DNA of 64,000 bases from Nocardioides massiliensis (GCF_030811215.1 NZ_JAUSQM010000001.1:3596001-3660000); one strand, 5' to 3'; positions 25,081 through 34,059 are shown, counted from the first letter of the stretch. Translations and numbers: made by a program. Notes: generated by a model not told the origin, from the sequence alone.

Positions 25081-26671
25081 GGGCGGTGTCCAGGGCCGTA
25101 CGCACCTGGTCGACCGTCAGCCATGCCGGTCCGAGGACCTTCACGGTCTGCGGTGCGAACGCGGGTGACTCGACGGCGACCTTCGCGGTCGGTCCGGCCG
25201 AGACGACCTGCCCCTCGGCGAGCACCACCGTGCGGTCGGCGACCGCGGCGACGAACTCGACGTCGTGGGTGGCGACGACGACGGTGCGTCCATCGTCCGC
25301 GAGCTCGCGCAGCACCGTCGCCAACACTGACTTCGCCGGGTAGTCGAGCCCGCGAGTCGGCTCGTCGAGGGCGACCACACCGGGCGCCGAGGTCAGCACG
25401 ATCGCCAGCACCAGGCTGAGCCGCTGTCCCTCGGACAGGTCGCGCGGATGCGCCTCGGGGTCGATCCCCGGCACCAGCCGCTCGAGCAGCGCCCGGCAGG
25501 TGCCGGCGCTCGCCTCGGCGTGCCGGTCGGCGGTTGCGCACTCCTCGGCCACCGTCTCGAGGTAGAGCAGGTCGGCGGCGGTCTGCGGGACCAGCCCGAA
25601 GCGAGCGCGCCGTTCGGCGGCCGACAGCGTGGCCGGGTCGTCCCCGGCGACGGTGACCGAACCCGCCGTACGCCGCGTGCTCCCCTGCAGCGTCCACAGC
25701 AGCGTGGACTTGCCCGAGCCGTTGCGGCCCATCAGGCAGGTCACGCTGCCGGCGTGCAGCTCGAGGTCGACGTCGCGCACCGCGACGACGTCGCCGTACG
25801 CCACGGTCAGCCGCCGCGTCCGCACGCTCACCTTGCCGGCAGCAGTCTCAGGGACCACCGGCGGCGTCAACCTCTCGGTCAGGCCGCGAGCCGCCCGCCG
25901 CGCCTCCCGCACCGAGAGCGGCAGTGGCGACCACCCCAGGGCGCGACCGAGCTCGACGAGGGGAGGCGCGACGGGCGAGTCGAGGAGGACCTCACGCGGG
26001 TCGCCGACCTCGAGGCTGCCGTCACCGCGCAGGACGGCCATCCGGTCGGCGAACGGCACCACGCGCTCGAGGCGGTGCTCCGCGAGCAGCACGCTCACCC
26101 CGAGGTCGTGCACGAGCCGGGTGAGCGTCGCCAGCACGTCCTCGGCGGCGGTCGGGTCGAGCGCCGAGGTCGGCTCGTCGAGGACCAGCATGCGCGGGTG
26201 GGTGGTGAGCACCGAGCCGATCGCGACGCGCTGCTGCTGTCCGCCCGACAGCGTCCGCAGGTCCCGCGCCCGCAGCTCCGGGATGCCGAGCAGGTCGAGG
26301 GTCTCCTCCACCCGCCGCCGCATGGTGGCCGGGTCGTAGCCCAGCTGCTCCATGCCGTAGGCGAGCTCCTCCTCCACCGTGTCGGTCACGAAGCCGGCAG
26401 CCGGGTCCTGACCGACGTAGCCGACCAGGTGGGCGCGCTCGCGCGGTGGCAGGTGCATCACGCTCGCGCCGTCGATGAGCACGTCACCGCGGAACCGGCC
26501 CCCGGTGAACTTCGGCACCAGTCCGTTGACCAGGCCTAGCAGCGTGGACTTCCCGACGCCGGTGCGGCCGGCGAGCACCACCAGCTCGCCCTCCTCGACC
26601 GTCAGGTCGACGGCGTCGAGGATCGGCCGCGTGTCCTCGCCGTAGTCGAAGGTGCAGCTCCGCAGCTCCAT
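25073..26671 (-). CDS. Fused double ATP-binding protein of an ECF transporter (EcfA-EcfA')
   Basis: 532 residues from ATG 26671, which shares one base with the EcfT stop (TGATG). Two complete ABC domains in one chain: the first has Walker A GRTGVGKS, signature LSGGQQQRV and Walker B MLVLDEPTSALDP; the second has GRNGSGKS, LSEGQRLSLV and VVALDEPTRGLD. Each is followed by an H-loop His (LAEHRLE; VVATHDVEF). Fusion of the two ECF ATPases is common in actinobacteria. It powers uptake by the S component encoded next. Confidence 0.94.
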   Translation of the reverse strand: MELRSCTFDYGEDTRPILDAVDLTVEEGELVVLAGRTGVGKSTLLGLVNGLVPKFTGGRFRGDVLIDGASVMHLPPRERAHLVGYVGQDPAAGFVTDTVEEELAYGMEQLGYDPATMRRRVEETLDLLGIPELRARDLRTLSGGQQQRVAIGSVLTTHPRMLVLDEPTSALDPTAAEDVLATLTRLVHDLGVSVLLAEHRLERVVPFADRMAVLRGDGSLEVGDPREVLLDSPVAPPLVELGRALGWSPLPLSVREARRAARGLTERLTPPVVPETAAGKVSVRTRRLTVAYGDVVAVRDVDLELHAGSVTCLMGRNGSGKSTLLWTLQGSTRRTAGSVTVAGDDPATLSAAERRARFGLVPQTAADLLYLETVAEECATADRHAEASAGTCRALLERLVPGIDPEAHPRDLSEGQRLSLVLAIVLTSAPGVVALDEPTRGLDYPAKSVLATVLRELADDGRTVVVATHDVEFVAAVADRTVVLAEGQVVSAGPTAKVAVESPAFAPQTVKVLGPAWLTVDQVRTALDTARG

Positions 26672-27762
26672 CACGCCGGCTTCACCGCCCCGGTCGGTGC
26701 CGGCGGGGCGAGCACACCGGGCACGGCGGCGAGCAGGATCGCCGCCAGCATGAGGGCCGAGACCACCGGCGTCCCGAGCAGGTCGGGATAGGCGACCATC
26801 GGCTCGTTGCGCGCCAGCCAGACCATCGCGGTCGCCAACGCGACACCGCACGCCGCAACCGCGAGCTCGGCAGGACGCCAGCGGTCGGGTCGATAGCGCG
26901 TACGCCGCACCCGGCGCCCGGCGCTGACGAACCCGGCGAGGGCCACGACGCTGCCGAGCACCACCATCGGCATCGCGAGATAGCGCGGCGCGGTCTGGTC
27001 GAGGACGGCGTACACCCCCACGCACAGCCCGACGAGACCACCGAGCATGAGGGTGCCGGTCAACCGGCGCTGAGCGGGGCTCGCCTGTCCGGCCCGGCCG
27101 TAGCCGCGGGTGTCCATCCCCGCCGCCAACCGCAGTGAACGGCTCAACGCGTCCTCGAGCACGGGTACGACGATCCGCCGCAGCCCGCGCACGCGCCCGC
27201 GGTCGCTCCCCCGCAACGACCGCGCGCGCCGGACCCGCCGGACGCTGTCGGCCAGCTGGGGCACGACGGTGACGGCCACGACGATCGCGGTGCCGACCTC
27301 GTAGAGCGCCGGTGGCACCGACTTCAGCAACCGTTTGGGGTTGGCCAGTGAGTTCGCGGCACCGACGCAGATGATGATCGTCGCCAGCCGCATGCCCTCG
27401 TACAACCCTGCGAGCACCGACTCCCGCGTCACCGGACCCAGCAGCGTGACCCCGGCGACCCAGTCCGGCAACGGGACCGCGGGCAGCTCGAACCACACCA
27501 CGGTGCCCATGCCGCCGCTGAGCAGGACTCGGAAGACCACCCGCAGCGCCACGACCGCCAGCCCGAACCAGAGGTAGATCCGGAACGACCGCGCCCACGG
27601 GTGGTCGCCGCGCCGGGCGGCGACCACCCACGCCACCGCTGCGACCATGAGCAGCAGGGCGAACGGGTTCGTCGTGAACGAGGCTGCCGCTGCGATCCCG
27701 ACCGCCCAGATCCACCAGGCGACGGGGTGCAGCTCGCGCGGCAGCCTCACCGTCGCGCTCAC
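26671..27762 (-). CDS. ECF transporter transmembrane component EcfT
   Basis: 363 residues from GTG 27762, which overlaps the upstream stop (GTGA). Several N-terminal hydrophobic helices, then the two coupling helices with the ECF T-component signatures, seen here as RRARSLRGS and GMDTRGYG, and C-terminal helices after residue 270. EcfT couples ATP hydrolysis to S-component toppling. It is flanked by the anchored surface protein gene and the double ATPase gene with overlapping ends on both sides. Confidence 0.9.
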   Translation of the reverse strand: MSATVRLPRELHPVAWWIWAVGIAAAASFTTNPFALLLMVAAVAWVVAARRGDHPWARSFRIYLWFGLAVVALRVVFRVLLSGGMGTVVWFELPAVPLPDWVAGVTLLGPVTRESVLAGLYEGMRLATIIICVGAANSLANPKRLLKSVPPALYEVGTAIVVAVTVVPQLADSVRRVRRARSLRGSDRGRVRGLRRIVVPVLEDALSRSLRLAAGMDTRGYGRAGQASPAQRRLTGTLMLGGLVGLCVGVYAVLDQTAPRYLAMPMVVLGSVVALAGFVSAGRRVRRTRYRPDRWRPAELAVAACGVALATAMVWLARNEPMVAYPDLLGTPVVSALMLAAILLAAVPGVLAPPAPTGAVKPA

Positions 27763-28694
27763 GGAGGGCCGGCCCCCACCTGTCGACGGCGTACGGCGAC
27801 CGCCGCGCCTGCACCGAGTACGACGACCAAGCCCACCGGCACCCACCACGGCAGGCCGCCAGGGCTGTCGGCATCGCCGGAGCTCGCGGTCGGGACGGTG
27901 TCGTCGTCGACGTCCGGGGTCGCCCCGGTCGACTCCTCCGCCAAGGGTGCGGTCGACGCGGTGGGCGTCGCGCTCGGAGCGGCCGAGGCCGCCTCCTTCT
28001 GCGCCTGCCCCTGAGCCTGCTTCTGGGCTCGCTGCTGCGCCCGGTCGGCCTTGTCCTGCTCCTGTCCCGCGGCGACCGTCGGCGCAGCCTCATCGGTCGG
28101 TGCGCGCCCGGCGCCGTCGGACCGCGGAGCAGGTGCCGGCGACGGGTCCGGCTCGGCAGGCCTGCTGGGCTTCGGGGCCGCGGGCGGTTGGGGCTTGGGC
28201 TTGTTCTGCGGCGCCGGTGCCGGCTCCTTCGCCACGACGGGCGGCGCCATCGCCGGGAGGTCCCGCGCCCCACCGTCCTGCCACGCCCACCCGACCGAGC
28301 CACCGTCGGGCACCTTCAGCGCACCCGCCCCCAACGTCGAGTAGTTCCAGCTGCCGCTCTTCCCGTCGGACCAGAAGAGTCCCCAGTAGGCGTCTGCGGG
28401 CGAGGTGTTGACGCACGGGTCGCTGGTCGGCACACCCTTGACCCGGCAGACGAACCCCGGCTGTCGCGCCGCATAGCTGAGCGGGAAGCCGGCGGAGGTG
28501 GAGACCTGCGAGGCCGTGTCACCGGTCCCGCAGCCGGTCTGCGTCCCGCCGCCGATGGCACCGAAGCTCACGACGACGTTGGTCCCCGACCCGCTGCAGA
28601 GCGCTGCCTGCGCTGGGGACGCCGGCAGCACGGCGACCGCCGCCGCGACCAGGAGGGTCGCGGCGGCGGCGCCGAATGCACGCATGCTGCGCAT
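27759..28694 (-). CDS. Membrane-anchored surface protein with DUF4430/intrinsic-factor C-terminal-like domain
   Basis: 311 residues from ATG 28694 (GTG 28706, 4 bp after the previous stop, is also possible). Signal peptide 1-30 cut after SPAQA. Residues about 31-130 form a small Cys-containing domain (CVNTSPADAYWGLFWSDGKSG; GGSVGWAWQDG) like the beta domain found in vertebrate intrinsic factor/transcobalamin and DUF4430 proteins; this likeness is by eye. A long Pro/Ala/Gln/Lys-rich stalk follows (about 130-270), then one membrane helix (WWVPVGLVVVLGAGAAVAV) and RRRQ. The layout is that of a stalked, outside-facing binding protein. It lies second in the riboswitch-led ECF operon, so a cobalamin capture role is inferred. 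Confidence 0.75.
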   Translation of the reverse strand: MRSMRAFGAAAATLLVAAAVAVLPASPAQAALCSGSGTNVVVSFGAIGGGTQTGCGTGDTASQVSTSAGFPLSYAARQPGFVCRVKGVPTSDPCVNTSPADAYWGLFWSDGKSGSWNYSTLGAGALKVPDGGSVGWAWQDGGARDLPAMAPPVVAKEPAPAPQNKPKPQPPAAPKPSRPAEPDPSPAPAPRSDGAGRAPTDEAAPTVAAGQEQDKADRAQQRAQKQAQGQAQKEAASAAPSATPTASTAPLAEESTGATPDVDDDTVPTASSGDADSPGGLPWWVPVGLVVVLGAGAAVAVRRRQVGAGPP

Positions 28695-28710
28695 CGGGAT
28701 CTGCACGACG

Positions 28711-30369
28711 TCAGCGGACCACGCGGAACGCGGCAGCGCCCTTGCGCAGCTGCGGGAACTGCCCGACCACGCGGACCCGTGCGGGACCGGCCTTCGTGAT
28801 CCGGACCCGCTTCTGGAACGCGCCCTTCGGGCCGGCCGTGCCGGCCGCGATGCGCTTGCCCCGGACGAAGATCCGGACCGGCTCACCGGCGGCGAGTCCG
28901 CGGACCACAATGCGCTGCACGGCACCGGCCCGCAGCGGCCGCTTGGCGACCTGAACCCGCAGCTTCTTGGCCTTGATCGCCTTCACCCGGGTCTGGGCCT
29001 GCTCGCCGGAGTCACCGACCACGCGCACGACGCGGCGCGCGGGCTTGGCCTGCACCGGGACACTCGCGCGGACCACGCCGCCGACGGTGGCGGTCACCTG
29101 GCGCTCGTTGGCACCGACCTGGACGCACACCGTCTCGCCGGGGGCGAACCCGCTGGCGCGCACGGCGACCTGCTTGCCGGCGCGGGCCCACTCGGGCGCC
29201 TTCACCGCAGCGGTCCCACCGGCGGGCGCCCACGCGAGCGCAGGCACCGCCTGCGCGGTGGCGCGCAGCCACTGCCCGCGGGTTGCCGTCGTGACGCCGT
29301 CCTTGCGGCCAGCGGCGAGCGCCGCGGGGTCGAGGGCGACCGCACCGCGATCGGTCTCGAGCGCGTCGATGCACGGAGCGATCGTCGCGCCCTGCAGCGC
29401 CCGCAGCACGCCGGCTGCGCGGGCGGCTGCGGCGTCCTCGCCCGCGACAGCCAGCGCCCACCCGGCCAGGCCGGTGGTGTTGGCGTTGAGGGTGTCGTTG
29501 TCGAGGAACCCGCCACCCGTCTGCTGCTGGGTGAGCATCCAGGCGACGGCGTCATCGATCGCCTCGGAGACCTCGTCCGAGGGCTGCTCGATGGCGGAGA
29601 GCTGGATCACGGCCAGGGCGGTGGTGTCGGCCGTCGGGGTCCCGGCCGGGGGCGCGTCGTCACAGGTCTGACCGGCGGCGTCCTGATCGGCGAAGTACAG
29701 CCGGAAGTAGCCGGCCTCGCACTGCTGGTCGAGCAGGAAGCCCGTGACCTCGTCGGCGAGATCGGACCCCGCGGTCGTCAGGACCCGCGTCGCGAAGGTC
29801 TGGCCGATCGTGTTGGCGTAGTCGGCACCGAACTCGGAGTCCGGGTCGAAGTGATCGGCCAAGCGGCCAGCGACCGGCTCGTCGGTGAGGACATGGCTCT
29901 CCAGCCGCTCGACCAGGTCGACGTCGGCACTGAAGGTCGCCGGGTCGTTCCCGGTCTCCAGGACGAACGCAGCGGCCTTCGCAGTCGAGCCCGCATAGCG
30001 GGTGTCCTCGTAGGCGATGTAGGAGCCGAGCGCGTCCTCGAGCCCGCCGAGGATCGAGGAGACGGCGCCCGTGCGTCCGCCGGCCGCGGCCAGCGCGAGC
30101 CCGGCGTCGATGCTCAACCCGACGTCGCGGAAGTCGCCGAAGCCGGAGTCGTAGGTCAGCAGGCCGTCGGCGCCGAGCTCGCTGGCGAGCCAGCCGGCGG
30201 CAGCATTCGCCGGCCGGGGGTCCGCGGAGGCCGGCGCGGTGAGGGGTGCGGCCGAGGCGGGGGCGACGACGCCTCCGGCGAGGGCACCGGTGAGGGCGAC
30301 GGAGGCGGCGACGGCCGCGACCCCGGCGCGACGGACGCTGGTCCGTCGGGACTGAGGACGGTGTGACAC
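28711..30369 (-). CDS. Secreted alpha-alpha barrel protein (prenyltransferase/squalene-oxidase repeat fold), putative cobalamin-binding protein
   Basis: 552 residues from GTG 30369, which has AAGGAA 7 bp upstream; longer open-frame starts would lie inside the riboswitch. Signal peptide about 1-41 (cut after ASA). Residues about 50-330 consist of helical repeats with Gly/Asp turns (GLSIDAGLALAAAGG; TADTTALAVIQL; GGGFLDNDTLNANTTGLAGW), the alpha6-alpha6 barrel seen in prenyltransferases and in intrinsic factor/transcobalamin. The remaining residues hold two or three Ig-like beta domains (ASGFAPGETV; VRGLAAGEPV). No catalytic signature of a terpene cyclase is present. Directly controlled by the cobalamin riboswitch and first in an ECF operon, it probably binds a corrinoid outside the cell. 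Confidence 0.75.
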   Translation of the reverse strand: MSHRPQSRRTSVRRAGVAAVAASVALTGALAGGVVAPASAAPLTAPASADPRPANAAAGWLASELGADGLLTYDSGFGDFRDVGLSIDAGLALAAAGGRTGAVSSILGGLEDALGSYIAYEDTRYAGSTAKAAAFVLETGNDPATFSADVDLVERLESHVLTDEPVAGRLADHFDPDSEFGADYANTIGQTFATRVLTTAGSDLADEVTGFLLDQQCEAGYFRLYFADQDAAGQTCDDAPPAGTPTADTTALAVIQLSAIEQPSDEVSEAIDDAVAWMLTQQQTGGGFLDNDTLNANTTGLAGWALAVAGEDAAAARAAGVLRALQGATIAPCIDALETDRGAVALDPAALAAGRKDGVTTATRGQWLRATAQAVPALAWAPAGGTAAVKAPEWARAGKQVAVRASGFAPGETVCVQVGANERQVTATVGGVVRASVPVQAKPARRVVRVVGDSGEQAQTRVKAIKAKKLRVQVAKRPLRAGAVQRIVVRGLAAGEPVRIFVRGKRIAAGTAGPKGAFQKRVRITKAGPARVRVVGQFPQLRKGAAAFRVVR

Positions 30370-30380
30370 GGGGATTCCTT

Positions 30381-30400
30381 CCCGCTGCAAGTGCAGCGGG
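30381..30400 (-). promoter_or_regulatory. Hairpin next to the ribosome site, part of the riboswitch expression platform
   Basis: CCCGCTGC-ACTT-GCAGCGGG forms a perfect 8-bp hairpin that ends immediately before the AAGGAA ribosome site of the secreted barrel protein. It could be a terminator-like or ribosome-site-exposing element switched by the aptamer. Confidence 0.55.
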
Positions 30401-30464
30401 GGTGTCCCTGCCGAGAAGCCGCAGAGATCCTCCGCTGCGTTCCGCGACAGCGTGGGGTGAGGAC

Positions 30465-30600
30465 GCGTCCGTGACAGGCGTTCCGGCTCGTGGGGTCTCC
30501 CCACCTACGGTTGCGGGTCAGCGCCGGACTTGGACCGGCTTTCCCCGCCACGGGCGTGTGCTGGATGTGGCTGCCCGCCGGATGGCGAGCAGCGGCAGGC
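30465..30600 (-). ncRNA. Cobalamin riboswitch (B12 aptamer)
   Basis: Minus-strand leader with the hallmarks of the cobalamin aptamer in order: GGGGAAAGCCGG, the paired CCGG..CCGG (30524-30538), the invariant core GCTGACCCGCAACCGT (30507-30522), a variable GTGGGG-AGA-CCCCAC hairpin (30490-30504), and the B12-box region GAGCCGGAACGCC (30477-30489). The outer limits are approximate. It lies 96 bp before the GTG of a secreted protein that leads an ECF transporter operon. Binding of adenosyl- or methylcobalamin should lower expression. Confidence 0.92.
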
Positions 30601-30602
30601 TA

Positions 30603-32111
30603 TCAGCCTTCTGAGGCACCCAGCTTCTCGAGGATCAGCTCCCGGACGCGGCCGGCGTCGGCCTGTCCGCGCATCTGCTTCATGACCGCACCGATGAGCG
30701 CGCCGGCCGCTGCCACCTTGCCGTCGCGGATCTTGTCGGCGACATCCGCGTTGGCCGCGATCGCGGCGTCGACGGCCTCCGACAGCGCACCCTCGTCGGA
30801 GACGACGGCCAGGCCGCGCGACTCGACCACGGCGTCCGGCTCACCCTCACCGGCGAGGACGCCGTCGAAGACCTGGCGCGCGAGCTTGTCGTTGATCTTG
30901 CCCTCGTCGACGAGCGCCTGGATCCGGGCGACCTGCGCTGGTGTGATCGGGAGGTCGTGGATCTCCACCCCGGTCTCGTTGGCGCGGCGCGCCAGCTCCG
31001 AGAGCCACCACTTGCGCGCCGCCTGCGGGGCCGCGCCGGCGGCGATGGTCTCCTCGACCAGACCGAGCGCTCCGGCACCGACGGTGTCGCGCATCTCGAG
31101 GTCCGAGAAGCCCCACTCGGCCTGCAGCCGGGCACGCTTGGCGGTCGGGTTCTCCGGCAGCGTCGCGCGCAGCTCCTCGACCCACTCCCGCGACGGCGCG
31201 ACCGGGACCAGGTCGGGCTCGGGGAAGTAGCGGTAGTCCTCCGCGTCGGACTTCTCCCGACCCGAGGTCGTGATGCCGGTGTCCTCGTGCCAGTGCCGAG
31301 TCTCCTGCACCACCGAGCCACCACCGGCGAGCAGGGCGGCGTGGCGCGAGATCTCGTAGCGCACCGTGCGCTCGACCGAGCGGAAGGAGTTGACGTTCTT
31401 GGTCTCCGAGCGGGTGCCGAGTTTGGTCTCGACAGGCTCGACCGACGTGGGCTTGGGCGCCAGTGACAGGTTGACGTCGGCGCGCAGGTTGCCCTGGTCC
31501 ATCCGCGCCTCGGAGACCCCGAGCGCGAGGATCAGGTCGCGCAGCTGCTGGACGTAGGCGCGCGCCACCAGCGGCGCCTTCTCCCCCGCCCCGACGATCG
31601 GTCGGGTGACGATCTCGATCAGGGGGATGCCGGCGCGGTTGTAGTCGACCAGCGAGTAGTCGGCGCCGTGGATGCGGCCCGTCGAACCACCGACGTGGGT
31701 CGACTTCCCGGTGTCCTCCTCCATGTGCGCGCGCTCGATCTCGACCCGGAAGGTCTCACCGTCGACGTCGACGTCGAGGTAGCCGTCGAAGGCGATCGGC
31801 TCGTCGTACTGCGAGGTCTGGAAGTTCTTCGGCATGTCCGGGTAGAAGTAGTTCTTCCGCGCGAAGCGGCACCACTCGGCGATCGAGCAGTTGAGCGCCA
31901 GGCCGATCCGGATCGCCGACTCCACGGCCTTGCCGTTGACGACCGGCAACGAGCCAGGCAGGCCGAGACAGGTCGGGCAGACATGCGTGTTGGGCTCGCC
32001 GCCGAACGCCGCCGGGCAGCCGCAGAACATCTTGGTCGCGGTGTTGAGCTCGACGTGCACCTCGAGCCCGAGGGCGGGGTCGAACTGCTCGAGGGCCTCG
32101 TCGAAGTCCAT
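30603..32111 (-). CDS. gatB: Asp-tRNA(Asn)/Glu-tRNA(Gln) amidotransferase subunit B
   Basis: 502 residues from ATG 32111. GatB cradle domain with EVHVELNT near residue 15, zinc-type Cys cluster ([24 protein letters not shown]), [13 protein letters not shown] and the C-terminal YqeY-like tail that binds tRNA. It activates the mischarged tRNA and receives ammonia from GatA. Upstream, ATG 32162 overlaps the gatA stop (ATGA) and would add 17 residues encoded by a REP-like repeat; either start is possible. A second REP-like unit is inside the gene at 31425-31443 and adds residues [10 protein letters not shown] in a loop. Confidence 0.95.
   Translation of the reverse strand: MDFDEALEQFDPALGLEVHVELNTATKMFCGCPAAFGGEPNTHVCPTCLGLPGSLPVVNGKAVESAIRIGLALNCSIAEWCRFARKNYFYPDMPKNFQTSQYDEPIAFDGYLDVDVDGETFRVEIERAHMEEDTGKSTHVGGSTGRIHGADYSLVDYNRAGIPLIEIVTRPIVGAGEKAPLVARAYVQQLRDLILALGVSEARMDQGNLRADVNLSLAPKPTSVEPVETKLGTRSETKNVNSFRSVERTVRYEISRHAALLAGGGSVVQETRHWHEDTGITTSGREKSDAEDYRYFPEPDLVPVAPSREWVEELRATLPENPTAKRARLQAEWGFSDLEMRDTVGAGALGLVEETIAAGAAPQAARKWWLSELARRANETGVEIHDLPITPAQVARIQALVDEGKINDKLARQVFDGVLAGEGEPDAVVESRGLAVVSDEGALSEAVDAAIAANADVADKIRDGKVAAAGALIGAVMKQMRGQADAGRVRELILEKLGASEG
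31425..31443. repeat. REP-like 19-bp unit inside gatB
   Basis: ggtctcgacaggctcgacc; the coding strand reads ggtcgagcctgtcgagacc and encodes VEPVET. It lies just before the conserved [12 protein letters not shown] segment, in a surface loop. Confidence 0.65.
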
Positions 32112-32140
32112 CAGCGCCACCTGACCGTGCTGACCTCGCT

Positions 32141-32158
32141 GGTCGAGCTTGTCGAGAC
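32141..32158. repeat. REP-like unit at the gatA-gatB junction
   Basis: ggtcgagcttgtcgagac, immediately beside the gatA stop codon at 32159-32161. It is the same motif as at 18588 and (inverted) 31425, and it separates the two otherwise contiguous genes. Confidence 0.6.
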
Positions 32159-33709
32159 TCATCGCGCCACCTCCGTGGTCGGCAGGGCCGGGGCCTGGCC
32201 GAGCAACGGGCCACCCCAGCGGTCGGTCAGCGCCGCCTCGACCGCGGCTCCGACGCGGTAGACGCGGTCGTCGGCGAGCGCGGGCGCCAGCACCTGGAAC
32301 CCGGCGGGCAGGCCGTCGGCCAGTCCCGAGGGCACCGAGATGCCGGGCACACCGGCGAGGTTGGCCGGGATCGTCGCCAGGTCGTTGAGATACATCGCGA
32401 CCGGGTCGTCGAGCTTCTCCCCCAGCTTGAAGGCGGTCGTCGGCGCCGTCGGCGACACCAACACGTCGGCCTGGGTGAAGGCGGCCGCGAAGTCCTGGCT
32501 GATCAGCGTGCGGATCTGCTGCGCACGCCCGTAGTAGGCGTCGTAGTAGCCGCTGGACAGCGCGTAGGTGCCGAGGATGATGCGCCGCTTCACCTCGTCA
32601 CCGAAGCCGGCGTCGCGGGTCGCGCGCATGACCTCCTCGGCGCTCGGCGCGTCCACGCCGTCGGGCAGCACCCGGATGCCGTAGCGCATCGCGTCGAAGC
32701 GGGCGAGGTTGGAGGACGCCTCGCTCGGCATGATCAGGTAGTAGGCCGCGAGCGCGTGGACGAAGTTCGGGCACGACACCTCGACGACCTCGGCACCGGC
32801 CTCGACCAGCACCGCGACGGCCTCGTCGAAGCGCTCCTGGACGCCTGCCTGGTAGCCCTCGCCGGTCAGCTCCTTGACCACACCGACCCGCAGGCCGCGG
32901 ACGTCACCGGCCGCACCCTGCTGTGCTGCAGCCACGAGGTCGCCCATCGGCTGGTCGATCGAGGTCGAGTCGAGCGGGTCGTGGCCGCCGATGAGCTCGT
33001 GCAGCAGCGCGGCGTCGAGCACCGTCCGGGTCACGGGGCCGACCTGGTCGAGCGAGTTGGCCATCGCGACGAGCCCGTAGCGCGACACCCCGCCGTACGT
33101 CGGCTTCACCCCGACCGAGCCGGTGACCGCGGCGGGCTGCCGGATGGAGCCGCCGGTGTCGGTGCCGAGCGCGAGCGGGGCCTCGAAGGCGGAGACGGCC
33201 GCCGCCGAACCGCCGCCGGAGCCGCCCGGGATCCGGTCGAGGTCCCAGGGGTTGCGGGTCGGGCCGTAGGCGGAGTGCTCGGTGGAGGAGCCCATCGCGA
33301 ACTCGTCCATGTTGGTCTTGCCGAGCATGGGCAGACCGGCGGCGCGCAGACGCTGCACCACGGTGGCGTCGTACGGCGGGACCCAGCCCTCGAGGATCTT
33401 CGACCCACAGGTGGTGGGCATGCCCTTGGTGGTCAGGACGTCCTTGACCGCGATCGGTACGCCGTCGAGGCGGGACGCGGCCTCGCCGCGCGCGCGACGC
33501 GCGTCGGACTCCTCCGCGGCCGCAAGCGCGCCCTCGGCGTCGACGTGCAGGAAGGAGTGGACCGCGGCGTCGACGACGGCGATCCGCTCGAGGTGGGCGG
33601 TGGTCAGCTCCACCGAGGTGGTCTCACCGGCGGCGAGTGCGTCGGCGAGCTCGGCGGCGGTGCGCCGGGTCAGGTCCGAGGCAGTCAGGTCAGAAGTCTG
33701 GTCCGCCAT
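32159..33709 (-). CDS. gatA: Asp-tRNA(Asn)/Glu-tRNA(Gln) amidotransferase subunit A
   Basis: 516 residues from ATG 33709 (GGAGGAG 7 bp upstream; a GTG 6 bp earlier overlaps the gatC stop). Amidase-signature triad: Lys in [10 protein letters not shown], cis-Ser in the [12 protein letters not shown] loop and nucleophile Ser in [11 protein letters not shown]. It hydrolyses glutamine and feeds ammonia to GatB for transamidation of Glu-tRNA(Gln) and possibly Asp-tRNA(Asn). Gene order gatC-gatA-gatB, tightly packed. Confidence 0.96.
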   Translation of the reverse strand: MADQTSDLTASDLTRRTAAELADALAAGETTSVELTTAHLERIAVVDAAVHSFLHVDAEGALAAAEESDARRARGEAASRLDGVPIAVKDVLTTKGMPTTCGSKILEGWVPPYDATVVQRLRAAGLPMLGKTNMDEFAMGSSTEHSAYGPTRNPWDLDRIPGGSGGGSAAAVSAFEAPLALGTDTGGSIRQPAAVTGSVGVKPTYGGVSRYGLVAMANSLDQVGPVTRTVLDAALLHELIGGHDPLDSTSIDQPMGDLVAAAQQGAAGDVRGLRVGVVKELTGEGYQAGVQERFDEAVAVLVEAGAEVVEVSCPNFVHALAAYYLIMPSEASSNLARFDAMRYGIRVLPDGVDAPSAEEVMRATRDAGFGDEVKRRIILGTYALSSGYYDAYYGRAQQIRTLISQDFAAAFTQADVLVSPTAPTTAFKLGEKLDDPVAMYLNDLATIPANLAGVPGISVPSGLADGLPAGFQVLAPALADDRVYRVGAAVEAALTDRWGGPLLGQAPALPTTEVAR

Positions 33710-33711
33710 GC

Positions 33712-34008
33712 TCACTCCTCCCCCAGGATCCGCGGCACGGCGAAGCGCTGGTCCTCGGTCGCCGGCGCGCCCGCGAGCGCCTCGGCGGCGGTGAGGCCCG
33801 GCCGGACGACGTCCTCGCGGAAGACGTTGGTCAGCGGCACGGCGTGCGAGGTCGGCGCGATGTCGTCGGTCGCCACGTCGGCGATCGACTCGATCGCCTC
33901 GAGGATGACCGCGAGCTGCGGGGCCAACTTGTCGATCTCGGCCTCGGAGAGGTCGATCCGCGCGAGGTCGGCCAGGTGGGCCACCTCGTCACGGGTGATG
34001 TCGGACAT
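33712..34008 (-). CDS. gatC: Asp-tRNA(Asn)/Glu-tRNA(Gln) amidotransferase subunit C
   Basis: 98 residues, the usual GatC length. Starts [22 protein letters not shown] and ends with the conserved LRED-like and PRI segments ([17 protein letters not shown]). It wraps around the GatA-GatB interface and stabilises the complex. AGGAG lies upstream of the ATG. Its stop overlaps a possible gatA GTG, so the three genes are one operon. Confidence 0.95.
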   Translation of the reverse strand: MSDITRDEVAHLADLARIDLSEAEIDKLAPQLAVILEAIESIADVATDDIAPTSHAVPLTNVFREDVVRPGLTAAEALAGAPATEDQRFAVPRILGEE

Positions 34009-34053
34009 GCGCAGGCACTCCTGGGGTCGGGGACGGCGTGCGGACCGTCGCTC

Positions 34054-34059
34054 ATCCTA
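34054..34059 (-). promoter_or_regulatory. Possible -10 hexamer of the gatCAB operon
   Basis: TAGGAT on the minus strand, 45 bp before gatC. It would give a leader with the AGGAG ribosome site. No clear -35. Confidence 0.35.

Noticed and set aside
26672-28303. Open frame extending the ECF double ATPase N-terminally by over 500 residues
   Set aside because: The ATPase begins at MELRSCTFDYG; the upstream part is out-of-frame EcfT and surface-protein sequence.
28711-30369. Terpene cyclase or protein prenyltransferase
   Set aside because: Only the barrel repeats are shared. There is no DxDD or aspartate-rich catalytic motif, the protein is secreted, and the riboswitch points to B12.
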